Origin: Megalonaias nervosa
Lineage: Eukaryota > Mollusca > Bivalvia > Unionida > Unionidae
DNA length: 64,000 bases
Direction of reading: 5' to 3'
Assembly (NCBI GenBank): GCA_016617855.1
Contig: JAECUM010003709.1
Span: forward strand, 1-64,000
Shown here: positions 22,386 to 35,886 of the stretch, in pieces
Layout: every line of letters starts with the position of its first letter
Numbering within the stretch: position 1 is the stretch's first letter
The notes under the pieces: model-generated
The model's database searches: none
Told to the model about the DNA's origin: nothing
What the model saw: only the letters and a program-made list of their open reading frames with translations
Position numbers and translations under genes: made by a program

Positions 22386-25221
22386 TGTTACGAGTCTATG
22401 CTCTTCAAATAAGCAACAGAAAAGAGTGAAGACAACAAGCTTTGTAAAATTTAACAAATAATTTATTTCCCTAGAATACAAAGTGAAAAATGAGAAAAAA
22501 GAACTTACTGTATTGCGAATTAAATCCAAAAATAACCCAAGAATTAAAGACACAAGTCCTAGTAATAAAAAGTCCTGAATAAACTCATTTCAAGTCCCGA
22601 AGCGATCCAAAATTGAAGGCGATGACGTGTCTGTTATAGTCTGCAAAGTGTTGATGTATCAACAGTCTCTTGTGAATCACAGAAATATTATTCCAGGTTT
22701 GAATTCAGTATAAATTCCAATGAATGTCTTCATCCAAGAATTTTATCAGAACACTTTTGTATTTCCAGAGAAAATAATCACTTGGAATCAATAATTTGAA
22801 GAAAATAAAATTCAACCCAACCTGGTCACAACATAATACAACTTAAAATGCTAGAAGCACGACTGGTAAAATCCTCACAGTCACAAGATAATATAGTTCT
22901 CTGCTTGACCTCAGGTCACAATTAGTATTTTCTAAAAACAACCAATACCCGATGAAAATAAACTTCTAGAATGATCTAATGAGCCTTGTTTATTTACAAC
23001 ACAATAACCTATAAAATTCGCTTAGGAATCTCCAAACCCTGACCCTGATCAACATATTGATTCCTTGTTTAACTGAATAAAAATCCTGATAATAAGTTCA
23101 TATACATAGAGAATAATGAAGCTGTTATTATTCGTTTACGTAAATGAAATTAAAAAAATAAAAATGTCAGTCAGGTCAAGCAGTAATGAACACAATTTTG
23201 GACAAGGTAAAATCCAACAAACATGTTACATTACAATAACATGTAATGAAATTAAAAAACTAAAACTAACAGACAAACAATTAAATTAAATATACATAAC
23301 ATTTCCCCCATAAAGAAAATGAAAGATTTATACAATAAAGCTTCTTTTTACGATAGGTCAAATGTGCATGTGGTAAAAAAACATAAGATGAAATCTTATG
23401 AATGACGCGAAGTGTACATGAAACTATATTTTTATACACATGAAAGTGCATATGCTATTAAATTGTCTTTTTCCCTTGACGTACCTGATGTCAATATTAT
23501 ATTCCTGTAACAACAAGCTCCACATTAATAATCTCTGATTTTTGTTTTTCATCTTGCCGATGAAAATAAAGGGTTGTGATCACTAAACACAATAATCAGA
23601 GAAGGAACTTAACTAATGTAAACTTCAGCGTTGTAATGCCAATATCAAAGCCAAACATTCCTTCTTGATTGTGGAATAATTACTCTGGTGCTTATTTAGT
23701 TTCTAATAAAAAATAGTACACTGGATGATCAACACCATTTTTATCTTCTTGAATCAATACTGCTCCAACCCCAACATCACTAGCATCAACAGATAGTTTA
23801 AATGATTGGTTGAAATTTGGAGCTGTAAGAACTGGTGCACTATTAAGTATGGCTTTTAACTTATCAAAAGCCTCCTGACATTTTTCAGTCCAATGAAACT
23901 TGGTTTTCTTGATCAATAAATTTGTCAGGGGTTCAGCAATTATAGAAAAATTGGAACAAAATTTCCGATAGTATCCAGCCATACCCAAAAATCACATCAG
24001 TTGCTTTTCACTGACAGCACATGGAATTCAGAGATAGCATTCACCTTAGCATCTATAGGTTTAACTTGTCCATGTCCCACGATATGTCCTAGAAATGTTG
24101 CATAAGCACGGCAAAACTCACTTTTGGATAAATTATCAAATTGCATTAGTGAGTCTGTCAAAGAGTTTCCGAATTGTCACTAAATGATCTTAACAGGTGT
24201 CGTTGTAGCTGATGACATCATCGATGTAAGCATCACAATTATAGATGTAATCATGTTCATTAAACGTTGAAAAGTACTCGGCGAACCTTTCATCCCAAAC
24301 GGCATCACTTTATATTGATAAAGTCCATCTGGAGTCACGAATGCCGAAATTTCCTTTGTCCTGTCCGTCAGTGGAATTTGCCAAAATCCTTTCAGAAGGT
24401 CAAATTTGGTGACATACTTTGCATTTCCAATTTTATCAATGCATTATAGATTCTTGGTAATGGAAATGAATCTGTTTTAGTCACACTGTTTACCTTCTAT
24501 AATCAGTGCACATGCGTAAAGTATTATCTGGTTTCGGAACAAGTATACATGGTTAACTCCAGTCACTTTTACTGGGCTCTATGAAATTCTACAGCAAATA
24601 CTGAATTTCTTTTTTCTTATTCCAGGTTTGAATTCAGTATAAATTCCAATGAATGTCTTCATCCAAGAATTTTATCTGAGCACTTTTGTATTTCTAGAGA
24701 AAATAATCACTTGAAATCAATAATTTGAAGAAAATCAAATTCAACCCAACCTGGTCACAACATAATACAACTTAAAGTGCTAGATGTTAAAGCATGACTG
24801 GTAAAATCCTCACAGTCACAATATAGTTCTCTGCTCGATCAGGTCACAATTAGCATTTTATAAAAACAACCATTACCTAATGGAAAATAAACTTCTAGAA
24901 TGATCTAATAAGCCTTGTTTATTTACAACATAATAGCCTACAAAATTCACTTAGGAATCTCCAAAACCCTGACCCTGATCAACATATTGACTCCTTCTTC
25001 TTTACCTGAATAATAATCCTGATAATAAGCTCATACACAGAGAATAATGAAGCCATTATTAGTTGTTTACATAAATGAAATTAAAAAATTAAAATGTCAG
25101 TCAGGGCAAGCAGAAATAAACACAATTGTGGACAAGGTAAAGTCCAGCAAATTTTACATTACAATAACATGTAATGAAATAACAAATTTAAAACTAACAA
25201 TTAAATTAAATATACATAACA
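22386..25221 (-). mobile_element. Internally deleted Ty3/gypsy-like LTR retrotransposon
   Basis: It is transcribed on the minus strand. The 3' LTR is 22386-23301 (TGTTATG...CGTAACA in sense). It is preceded by a polypurine tract GGGGGAAA at about 23302-23309. The 5' LTR runs from 25221 to about 24620 and has lost its 3' part. The flanks are CAGC (22382-22385) and CAGT (25222-25225), a probable 4-bp duplication with one change, inside the TTAA MITE. The left arm has the empty site at about 13960-13985. gag, protease and integrase are missing. Confidence 0.9.
23470..24450 (-). pseudogene. RT-RNase H fragment of the gypsy-like element
   Basis: In minus-strand order there is KFDLLKGFWQIPLTDRTKEI then VTPDGLYQYKVMPFGMKGSP (RT palm), a YIDD catalytic box near 24205-24230, and GMAGYYRKFCSNFSIIAEPL then FHWTEKCQEAFDKLK and SVDASDVGVGAVLIQ (start of RNase H, 23692-23988). 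After a frame change come NYSTIEKEC, SDHNPL and NIDIRYVKGK. The order is that of Ty3/gypsy pol. Stops and frameshifts show that it is inactive. The integrase expected after this point is absent. Confidence 0.88.
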
Positions 25222-25860
25222 CAGTGACCGTTTCGAGGTCATGTTCTGGTCACCTATGTTATTACCATAATAGCTAATTCTATCAATCAGATGAAGTCTT
25301 ATACCTTTACGTTTGGGAGACCAAGTAGTATATAAGAGTGAAGAGCACCAATGTGTGCCAAATGATTCACTCTCAAATTTCTAAAAGCTGCATTTCCATT
25401 ACTTAATACAAGGGTCACCTGAACATGACCCCTAAGCAGTCACTGTCAGATCTTCATGTAAGACAGTAGAGATATGATTTTAATCAGATTGATAAAAAAG
25501 GCTTTCTTTGCAAGCACATCAATTACTGAGTGCCAAAAAGGACCTGTTTATTTAGTAGAACACTATCAAGTAATCAATTAAGCACAATTGATTCCATCTC
25601 AGAAAGAATACCCATATCTTTTTCAAGTTTTATTTTAATTGATATATTATCAAAATGTGTGCTCTGTATTTATAAAACAATACAACCTCATTATTTATGT
25701 TTATAAATAAGCATATATTGGACACTTGTCCTCCTGTATTTATATAAAAAGCTCAGACACTGGTGCCAGTATAGATTTCCCTTGTTATAATGCAATTCTG
25801 CTCCAATTGATCGTATTTTACCAAATTCAACCATTATATTTGAACTGGTTTATCAAATGT

Positions 25861-26163
25861 ATGGCAGTATGGATTGAAAGAAAACAACATGAAACTTAGA
25901 AATACAGTTTTATTCCTTTTATAAAACATTTGACAAAAAAATGCACAAATAGCATGAGGTGAACAAATATATTTTAATTTACATAAACTAAAATTATTAC
26001 TATACTTTTGACTGGCGTTATATGTTTATCCCCATCCTACCCTGATAAACATGCATGCATTCATTGAATTTAGACAAAATTTTTGCTATAACGTGATTCA
26101 GTACATAATGTGGTCTGCAGTTATGGAACCGGAGTATTGTTATAACAAGGAAGAGCTCTATGT
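25861..26163. other. Right-arm-only insertion of about 300 bases
   Basis: The left arm reads straight through ATTTGATAGACC...TGTGTCTCCAAC at about 13305-13335, whereas here CAAATGT and TGTGTCTCCAAC are separated by about 300 bases. ATGT occurs at both edges. No terminal repeats or gene are recognised. Confidence 0.7.
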
Positions 26164-26924
26164 TGTGTCTCCAACATACTGTTCACATTGTGAAATTGAA
26201 CCCATTGAAATGACAGATGATCTATATCGTAACAGTGTGTAAAAAGATTTTAATATACATAGTATGTGTATATTTATTCAAATTAATACAGATTATGGAA
26301 ATATCTCTTCAATAAATACAAACAGTACATTCAACATTTAACACGGCATTGATTCTTCTGACCCTACCTGATTACATGTCCAAGTACAGAACATGTACAA
26401 TATGGAGTTTAATAGTAACTTACCATATCAGAGAAAAAACTAAAACAAAAATGTAAGGGTGATGGCACAAACTATTAACAACCTCTCCATCTTTGAAAAA
26501 AAAAAATGAAGTAAACAGTAATTTAAAATAACCATTTCTCCTCTTCCCAGGGATCCCAGATTCTTATAATAAATCATGTTTATGAAAAATAATGTTAAGC
26601 GTCAGAGAAATAAACTATAAAATCAATTGGAAAAACCATACAAAAAGGCTTTGAAAATATTTCTCCTATATCATTTCATGAAATGGCGAAAAGCACGCTA
26701 CTTTTCAAATACAAGAAATATATTTTAATTATGTGTTACTTGGTCTTTATAAATACATGTATACTATCAGATCACATTGAATAATACTAATGGTCAAATC
26801 TCATTATAATGACATTCATTGCAATGGAAATTCAGGCTGACAGAAAAACAAAGAAACACATGTATTGAATCATAAATTGTATCTTTATAAAGAAATATTT
26901 AGTCTCCCAGAACAACAGTTATTT

Positions 26925-27395
26925 ACTGTATGTATTCACTTAAAAGTGGGTCCAACTGCAAACAACACAGACCTTGATAAGCCATCATATAATGCACTTG
27001 CAGAACAGAGTCTGTGTCATTTATTCTAGTGAGTATTCCTCGCAAACTGCACCGACTCACATTGTGTGATAGCAGATCGGGGTCTATCCAGTCTGCAGCT
27101 GGACCCACCATATAAGCAGTATATATGGCATCTGCAGCAAATGTGCATATTCAATGACAGTTTCATTCCTTTCGATTCTACTTTGGTAATAAATATACAA
27201 CAGGATAGAATATAAATTTTAAGAAACAAATGGAACTTTACTGTAGGAAAAATATGTACAATATATACACGTTTATAAGAGGAGTACAACTGCAACCTGC
27301 ATAGACCCAGATCTACCATCACATGAGCTGGTAAATCAGGATCTTTGTTGTTCTCAGTTCGACTCGACTTATAGGCGAGTAAATAGTGTAAAAGA
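26925..27395. repeat. Palindromic TTATAAG-type MITE copies, right arm
   Basis: The mirror counterpart of 12083-12550, with AGCAGATCGGGGTCTATCCA, GTCTGCAGCTGGACC and ACTTATAGGCGAG-like segments. Confidence 0.75.
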
Positions 27396-27639
27396 CTTCA
27401 AAAGAAATTGTGATTATATTAGATACAAAGTATAAATTTATACTTCAGACTCATTCTTCTCATTGATACATACTGTTTTTTAACAAGGATAAAACAAGAA
27501 AGGCAACTCTCTGTACTGAAGGCATGATCTTAACAGCTGATTTACTATTACAACAAAATGGGTGGTAACTAACATGGCCCCTGTAACATGAGTTGACTGT
27601 AACTGTTTTAGATACATCTACTTCACTCAACAGCCTCAT

Positions 27640-28440
27640 CAGATTGGTAAATGGTGACTGTGCAACAAAAGTATTAGTTACTAAAGCAAAAGTGCTTTAA
27701 AATTGGTCAAAACTGCATTTTAATGTCTTCTTCCATGCAAGTGCAGTGAAAACAAGATTACCGAGATGGCCATTATGGTGCCATGTTGGAGGTTCTATAA
27801 GCACCATTTTCATTCAGAACTAACTAAATCATATTTTTACAATGCTTTTATGAAGTAAAAACTCCATGCTGAAAAAAAACATTTATTCAGGAGGAGCAAT
27901 CTTTTATAGATTTTTTTTTAAAATGGCCATTTTTTAATTAGATTCGCATCATTTTATATATAGGAACAACTATGAATTGCAAGAAAGAAGTATAGAAAAA
28001 AAATTCCAAAACAAGCCATGTCAGATTTTTTAAAGATGTTTGCTTTGGAGGACATGTTGGACGTCACATCACCAACATACCTTGTACTTATTATTGTTTT
28101 AACACCATTTTTTCAGCACATGATAGACTATAGATGGCAGCCAGTATGACTGGCAGAGGAAGAACCCAGGAAAACCCCAGTAAGAACCACCAACCCATGG
28201 GAAGCTACAGGCAAGATTTCTCACACCCACATTGGCCAAGCCTAAGACTAAAACCCATGTCGATAGAAGTGAGATGGCAATGATCGATAAGGAAAAGAGC
28301 TTTAGACTAATAGGCCACATGGGGTCCCATCATTTTTAAGAAGGGCTAACTAGATAATAAGCATCGTACTGAAAACTCCATCATGTTGATACAGCCATCC
28401 ATTCAAGAGAATTAGTGTTCAAAAGACTTTCCAACTTCAT
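27640..28440 (-). repeat. Family A repeats (right arm) around a SINE
   Basis: Reverse-oriented family A text mirrors 11110-11730. Confidence 0.7.
28093..28331 (-). mobile_element. tRNA-derived SINE (Ser/Leu-like head), right arm
   Basis: Mirror copy of 11224-11466, with the head (GGGACCCCATGTGGCC in sense) at the right end. Presence in both arms dates it before the duplication. Confidence 0.85.
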
Positions 28441-29150
28441 CCTAAGTCATAAACTGAATCTGATTTTTTTGAACAGCCAATATGTACATGAATATCAGTT
28501 TCAAGAATGGAACATTTGTAACATAGTAGCTCATATTCACTATTAAGAGTTCTTCAACGCACAAGGGCAGCAGACCCATATACACAATTTACAGCTGCTG
28601 TACAGTTGCCAAAATTTTGCATCTCGGAAGATTACACTAGTTGCATAACTAGAAAAGTTGCTATTCAAAGCCCAGCTGATAGCTTTTGAACCAGTTCTGG
28701 CAGGACACTGTAGGAGGCTCTGATAGAACCTTGGCTATTTACAGCAGGATTCAACTAAATCTTGGAACTCCAAGATACAGATTTTGTTAAAAGAGAATGC
28801 TACTCATTTCCATTTGAATGTCAAGTGAAGTCAGAGCATTGTTATTCATGCTTGTTCAGCTGCAGCCTGAAAACCTTGAGGAAAAAGTAGTTCCAGCCTC
28901 ATCTCTCAGTATGGTAATATGGAATCAGAAAACAACCATAGTTTTCCTACCTTTGTGATTTGACAGTAAAATTCTGGCTCATTCATGTGTAGAAAATTAT
29001 TCGGTATATAATAAATAACCACATCCCGCTGCTGGATCTGGGATGAAGAAGGGGCCAGATGTGCCCTTCTGCATGTCCTAAGAAGCACCTAATGGAGGCA
29101 ACTCGTACACTTTGGAATGCAACGTGCATTGAAGGTGCAACTCAGAAGGT
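28440..29150. other. Right-arm block without a left counterpart
   Basis: The left arm has different sequence here (10110-11105). No gene is recognised. Confidence 0.5.
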
Positions 29151-30109
29151 CCTGGACTTTTTAAAGACTGCCAACAAATTCTGACCTTGTATTTTAAGGA
29201 TTTTACCTTTTTTTTTTGCCTTTTTCTTCATTTTCTACGCCTTTTTGAGGTTGGGTAGGAGGAATTTTGCAACATTTTTACCTTTTATCTCTTGTCTCTT
29301 GGTGTACATTTACATTAGGTTGGAGGGGTTGTCTGCTTGCATTTTTTTTTTTCCCACTCTATTTTAATAACCGTTACTGCTGAATAGCTTTTCCTGGCCA
29401 CTACAGTATAGCCAGGTTTGTGCTGATGAGCTGTTCAACTATAACTAGCTAATGTTAAAAGATTAAAATTAAATATCTGCTGGAAAAGAATCTTCTCTAA
29501 AATTGTACAGTCATTGCTAATGTGAAATCTTAAGAAGCCACAAGAATAGGAAATAATGGAAGTTAATACTGTGAAGGGACATATTTTATGTCAGAAGTAC
29601 TTGATTCACATTTTATACAATGTGATAAGTAATCCAACTATCTCCATACAAAATGGCAAGGTGATGACACTAAAACTACTGTTAATAATATATTACATAC
29701 GTGTGGCTTAATATCCTCCGGTGCTTATACTGATAATGAAATTATTTCACACTAAAATATAATTTTCACTTCTACAGCTCTCATGCTGACGATGAAAGCA
29801 TTTTGCACTAAAATCTAATTTTCATTTTCTACAGATCTTAACATTTTAATTAATTCAACTTTAATTTTTATGCTGCCTTATTGGCGCTAATATGGCACTT
29901 AAATGGGAAGAATGCCCCAATCTTCCAAAACAGCTTGTCAGTAAATAAAACAAAGGACAAGTCCAATTCAAAAAAGGTAGAATTATTGAAACAAGAGTCC
30001 CTTGATGGGACTGATGCTTTACTGTCTAAAAAGAACTTTCTGGAATCCTTAACATGACCACTGCTTCTTTTCTAACTCGCAATGTTTAAATCATCTCTGA
30101 CATTCTTGA

Positions 30110-31520
30110 CTAATAATAAGATTTTTCAAGACTGTCACTGTAGCAACCACATTAGATGTCAGATTGGCATAATATATATAATGACCAAGTAATCATCATA
30201 AGAAAACATGCTGACATGACTCTGTGAAATAGTGATATTCCTTTCAAGATGGCTTCCATGGCAGCCATCATGGTTGTCAGAAACGCACCATTTATGGTCA
30301 GGACCAAACAGACATCAAAGTATTTTGGTGAAAACACGATGTCAATATGATTATCCATCCAGGACAAGCTGTGATAAAAAAATTTCCACATGACCATAAT
30401 GTTAACTATACAGAAGGTCACACTGGTACAATTTTCATTTAGGACAAACTTGATTCCAAAATAATGCTTTTTTGGTGAAAACACCATATCAATTTGACTT
30501 TCAGTTTAGAAGGAATAGCAATAACAAAATTTTCAAGATGGCTGTCATAGTGGCCATATTGGCTTTCAGATCAGCACTGTTTTCATTTAGGACCAACAAG
30601 ACATCTTAAGGAGTTTTTTGGTGAAAGCTCCATGTCAATCATCTTCACTGCCTAAGGATCATCGATCCACTTTGCTCCATTATCAACCCCTGGCATATTA
30701 AGCTAGCTGAAATGGCATCTACCGCTCTGCTATCTGACTGGATACAGATAAAAGAAACTAATATAATCACATCCCTTGATATAATTAAATTGGAAGAATT
30801 GTTACAAAATAATCAAAGTGGTCTCCATGCAGAAAGACACAAGTCTCTCTCTTTTAATTCCAAGAAATTCTCTGTGGATATTGCAGAAATCACCGTACTG
30901 AATACCTAACAGCTCACATAATGAGCTTTTGTATCAGTTAACTGCTTTCGGTTGTTGATGGCAGCGTCTCTTTTATTGTTAATAGGGCACTGGTCCCAAA
31001 CACTGTCTCATATAGATAGATATGCCAAGGACCAATGAAGAATGAAATGGATCAATGACCCTTCGATAGTGAAGATGCATGTCGATATGACCATCCATCT
31101 TGGAGAAGTAGCAATAACAAGATTTTCAAGATTGCCACCACAGTGGAGGTCAGATCAGCACCATTTTCATAATAAGGAGTCCTCTAGTAAAAACCTGATT
31201 TGATATTACTTTGTATTAAGGACGAATAGTGATACTAAGATGTTCAAGATGACTGCCATATCAGACAAACTGGATATCAGATTGGCACCATTTTCATTCA
31301 GTAGCAACTAGTGAGAACAATAAGTCTTTTAGTAAAAATATCCTTGATCATACATTCGTTCAAAGGCAGAAATATAGAGATTTCAGGTGTCCAAGCAACA
31401 CCATTTTCATTTAGGACCAACTAGATCGTGGGATGAATGTATGTGTAAAGTTGGATGACAATGTGGTTTAGGAGGAGTAGCAATAACAAGTTTTTGCTAG
31501 CAGAGAACAGACAATGGATG
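30110..31520 (-). repeat. Family A repeats (right arm, mirror of 5480-6880)
   Basis: Reverse-oriented units with CACCATTTTCATTTAGGACC, AACAAGATTTTCAAGAT and GACCATCCATC phrases. They match the left arm unit by unit. Confidence 0.75.
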
Positions 31521-33733
31521 GATGAGAAACAACAGACCATTCCATAAACTCTTCTGATCTATGATTGCTATAACTGTATTAAAATCTAATCAGGATATCT
31601 AAGTATGTTTACCAGCATGTGTGGCAAATTTCATCTGCCTACATTAAGTATTGTTTGCTAAATCAAGCTAACAAGGTTATCACCCCAAACCTCCTCCCAT
31701 TTTATTCCACACAGATGCACACAAAAATATGTATTAAAACAACTGAAAATTTGCTATAATGGCCTGAAAATACATATGATCTAAAAAGAAGCGCTACCAA
31801 ATTTCATTTGTTTAGCTCAAATGGTTTTTGCTTAATAATGCTAAAAGACTGTTGTGAAATAAGTCCAAGTCTAAAAAGTTTCTGAAATGTGTTTTAAAAA
31901 ATTGCTTGAATGGCCTGTAAGTCTAAGCAGATCTTTTAATTAAGACCAGGATAAATGTGCAAAATGTCACAGCTAGTATGTTACATTGTGGACAGACATA
32001 CAGACATATGGAAGTATGTATTATACAGCAGCAAAACAAGATGCCATCTTCTGCCATGAAAATGGGGGCCTAACAAAAAAAATGCAAAAAAAAATAAAAA
32101 AAAATAATGTCCTATTATGGTTATGTGATCATAGAATAACTTTTCTAATATCTAGTAACCATCCCTAAAGTCTTGATATATCTGATCTCCTTGACCTGGG
32201 CCTCCTAGAATAAAGAACGTCAACTTGGGTATGTACCCAACTGAAAATCTGTTACCTGCATAACAATATTTCTCATTCCAATCTAGATGTAGTTTAAATT
32301 TAAACATATGTATGCCTGTATACATAGGTTTAATGCAATAATCCTGTTCAATTAATTAAAAATAACAAGGCCTGAAAACTGTCAAGGTCTGATTTTTAAT
32401 TTCATATTTTATGCAAGTTGGCCCTCGCTTGTTTCACAAAAATTCTCAAATTTTTTCCTTAATATGAGATTCAGGATTTTCTTTATTCTGATATTGCTGA
32501 TAATACTGGGACATAGGTAGATGTTACAGAAAGGATAACAAGAAGGACAGAGTCAGTATGTGATGCCCATGATTATAGCATTGATGTGAAATATGTGACC
32601 TTCATCTGTGTTCAGCGAGCAAGTCACAAAATGAACTGTCTTACTTTCAAATGACTTATCAGTAAATAGAAAGCCTATTGAGGACTTTAGGAAATTTTAA
32701 AAATATAAAATCTTTCACCAAAACCATAATATGAATATTCTTTGACTGACCTTGACCCAAAGGTCAAAGGGGCAGGCAAACATATCACAGGATGAATTTC
32801 CTTAGCTTCACATGGATCATTCCATGTATAACAAAATTCATCAAGGGGTTTTAGAAAATACAGTCACAATGACATTCATTACAATGAAATATTCACATAA
32901 GGGCTTAAAAATTAGTCAGAAAGATTGTATGCACTATTAAAATTTATCGTTACTGTTATAACAGAACATTCATTTTCCAACATCAAGACCAATTCAGGTT
33001 CCATTATTAACACAAATATTTTTGAAGAAAGTGCAAATTACCTATATAAACTGACCATTACAACAACAATCCCCAAAGGTCTAATTTCTGCTGACCATAT
33101 CCTTCTTGAAAAGACACTAATTGTCAATCAGGATTTCTGATCAACCTGCAACTCCAATGTGGCTGAGTGTGCACATTTTGGGTTCATAATTGGGTGCGGG
33201 AGAGTGTTGTCATCACATAAGAACAAGCTAGAGGTATTCTTTCAGATTTAGCGTTTGTCATATATTGGTGGTGGTGGTGGGGTGGTTGTGATGATTTGAG
33301 TAAATTTTTCAATATAAAAACTAACAATAGTTTTGGTAAATCAATTACAACTGACTGCATCTAAGTTTACATCCATGACAGAATCCCCCATCTAAACAGA
33401 CAAACCCAGTTCGTTAGTATGAAAATCTGGCACGAAAACTTGTTAATAAACTGCAAAATATTACAAGAAGAATATTCTTTCTTTATACTTCTTAATTATT
33501 ACATATTGTGTACAGATTAACAAAAAAGGCAACTTGTGCTGAGGACAAAAACCTAAATTGATAAAAACAGCTAACTTGATGTAATTACGAAATTGCTTGC
33601 AAACCAAGCTGGTCGTTCTAAAGAGAGTTGACTGTAAAGGCAAATGAAAACATTTTAGCTAAAACCCTAATGCAAAGTTTCTATGAAAGTGATGCTGTCC
33701 TAAAGGTCAAGCAAGTATGTCACAGAATAAACT

Positions 33734-33984
33734 TGTTGTTGTTGTTATAGGGTAGAATGCCATTTTTCAGCACAAGATAGGCTATACATGGCGGCCAGTA
33801 TAAATGGTGGAGGATGAACCCAGGAAAACCCTGAAAAGAACCACAGACCCACGAGAAGCTACTGGCAAGCTTTCTCACATACCCACACTGGCCAAGCCCG
33901 AGACTCGAACCCACGCAGATAGATGTGAGATGGCAGTGATCCGTAATGGACAGTGCTTTACACCCTTCAGCCACTTGGGGCCGC
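33734..33984 (-). mobile_element. tRNA-derived SINE, right arm only, with target duplication
   Basis: Flanked by CAGAATAAACT at 33723-33733 and 33985-33995. The left arm holds the single unfilled site (AGTTTATTCTG at 3260-3270). In sense the head is GGCCCCAAGTGGCTG...AAAGCACTG with B box GGGTTCGAGTC, and the tail is (CAA)n. It therefore inserted after the arm duplication. Confidence 0.93.
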
Positions 33985-34404
33985 CAGAATAAACTGTCTC
34001 TGTAATGATTCACACCAAGCATGAACAAAATTCATGACGGGGTTTAGAACTATATGCAAATGAAAACTTAAACAAAACCTTAAGAAAATTGTTGATGATG
34101 GCCAGAGAAGTCAGGGATCAATTCCTATCAAACTTGTTTATTAGCCCATGAGATTAGTATATGTTACAAAATTACTAGTCCACTGAAGATTTTAGTAGTC
34201 CCAAAAAAACTAGTACTGTGAAATCTGTGGTATGTTCAGTTCAGCTACTTCTCCATCACTGCATAGAAAGTTTTGGCATTTTTCTTTAAAATGGGTCAAG
34301 AAAAAAAACATTATCCAGAAGAATGCCAGAGTGGTTTGGACATTAATCATGGTGATATTAATTGCAGGCTGGCATTAAAACTGGATCGTCAGATTCATGT
34401 GAAT

Positions 34405-35886
34405 CACAGTTACATGAAACACACAGCATCTTGCAAGGTTAGCTGTTTGCAATAGTCAACAGTATATCAGATCTTGCATAATCTAGTCCTTGTCATTAAG
34501 ATGTTTGCCCTTCATGTCTAAGTGCAAAAGAAAATTGTCCTGGCGATCTGGAACACAGCTGGTCATCTCCAACGATTTGAGTTGGAATTTCATTATCACA
34601 TATTTGGTTTCTATTCCTTGTTATTAAGATGTTTGACCTTCATGTCTAAGTGCAAAAGAAATGTGTCCTGATGATCTGGAACACAGCTGGTTATCTCCGA
34701 CGATGTGATCTGGAATTTCATTATCACATATTTGGTTTCTTTTTGCAAATGGACAGACTGGATTGAATCCACTTCATTTTTTTCTTTTGTTTTTGTTCTT
34801 TGATTTTTTACCAGTCTCATGGATTAGCTATGAATAAAATTACACTATTTTACTAGGCATGGGGGACTGGAATAAAGTAAATGTCAAACACTGAAAGTGA
34901 CTGCTATGCCTTGCTTCATAAGGCATTCGCTTGACAAAAACCAACTCTTGCATTTTTTAAATCAAACGCAGTACATGTTTTCGGAAGAAATGGGACATTA
35001 TGACTTTATTTTAATCCTTGATGGCTACTGAATATTCTTTGCAGTATATCAATAATACAATAATATATCCAAAAATCTTTATTTGAGGAAGAAAATATGG
35101 CATGCATACATATATATATATATATATATCACATTTTTCTCTTTGATTCCTGCCTAGTACCTGCTTTGTGCCTTTGTGACCTATCAGTCTTTTCTTGATA
35201 TAAATTTCTATCATTAAAAGCTAATTACACAAGGCTAAACCAAAAGGTGTCACTGACACAAACCTAAGGTGTTTAGCATCCCCTGATAAACATATAAGAA
35301 TGAAAATGTAAACACCTAAGGATCTGTGTCTCTTGGCAATGGCTGTTCCATCTAAATATGCATGGTACCGAATGAAGGCAGGTTTTTTTAAATAAATAAA
35401 ATATATGCAAGGGTACATTGATTACTCAAATAAAAATGATACAAAATTTTAAATTGTATTCATTAGTGGGATATTCTATACCAAAAGTGCCTTAACTGGG
35501 TCCAAATCATGTTTATTGGAATAGCCCCAAACCAATCTGTTAGGTTGGGTGACAATCCATGGGCAAGAAGAGTTGATAGTAGAATAATCTTTTCAAAAAA
35601 CGTTTTCAAGAAAAAGGTACACAAAAGACAGATAATGGCAGACAACGTGAATGTGTATCTCACATCTCTCTCCCTCAACCCTAAATAACAGTTTCTTGTG
35701 GACACTGTAATGAGACCTCTAATGATACAAGCGACGTGCACTGACTTCAACATCACAACACTATCATTGTCAACATGTGAATAATTCTGCAATGCCATGA
35801 TTATGCAAGTTTACTTGTATGATAACTTCAGACCCTTTATACAAAATGAAGGCCAAATCCAGATGGCTTCATCTGGTGTACACATC
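34405..35886. other. Right-arm-only block of about 1.48 kb
   Basis: The left arm joins GTGATTCACATG directly to the CATAAGTCCCTCATGG text that here lies on the far side. Inside, a unit of about 123-126 bases (TTAAGATGTTTG...TTTGGTTTCT) is doubled at about 34495-34742, and a (TA)n run lies near 35108-35128. There are no terminal repeats or coding domain, so it could equally be a deletion from the left arm. Confidence 0.65.
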
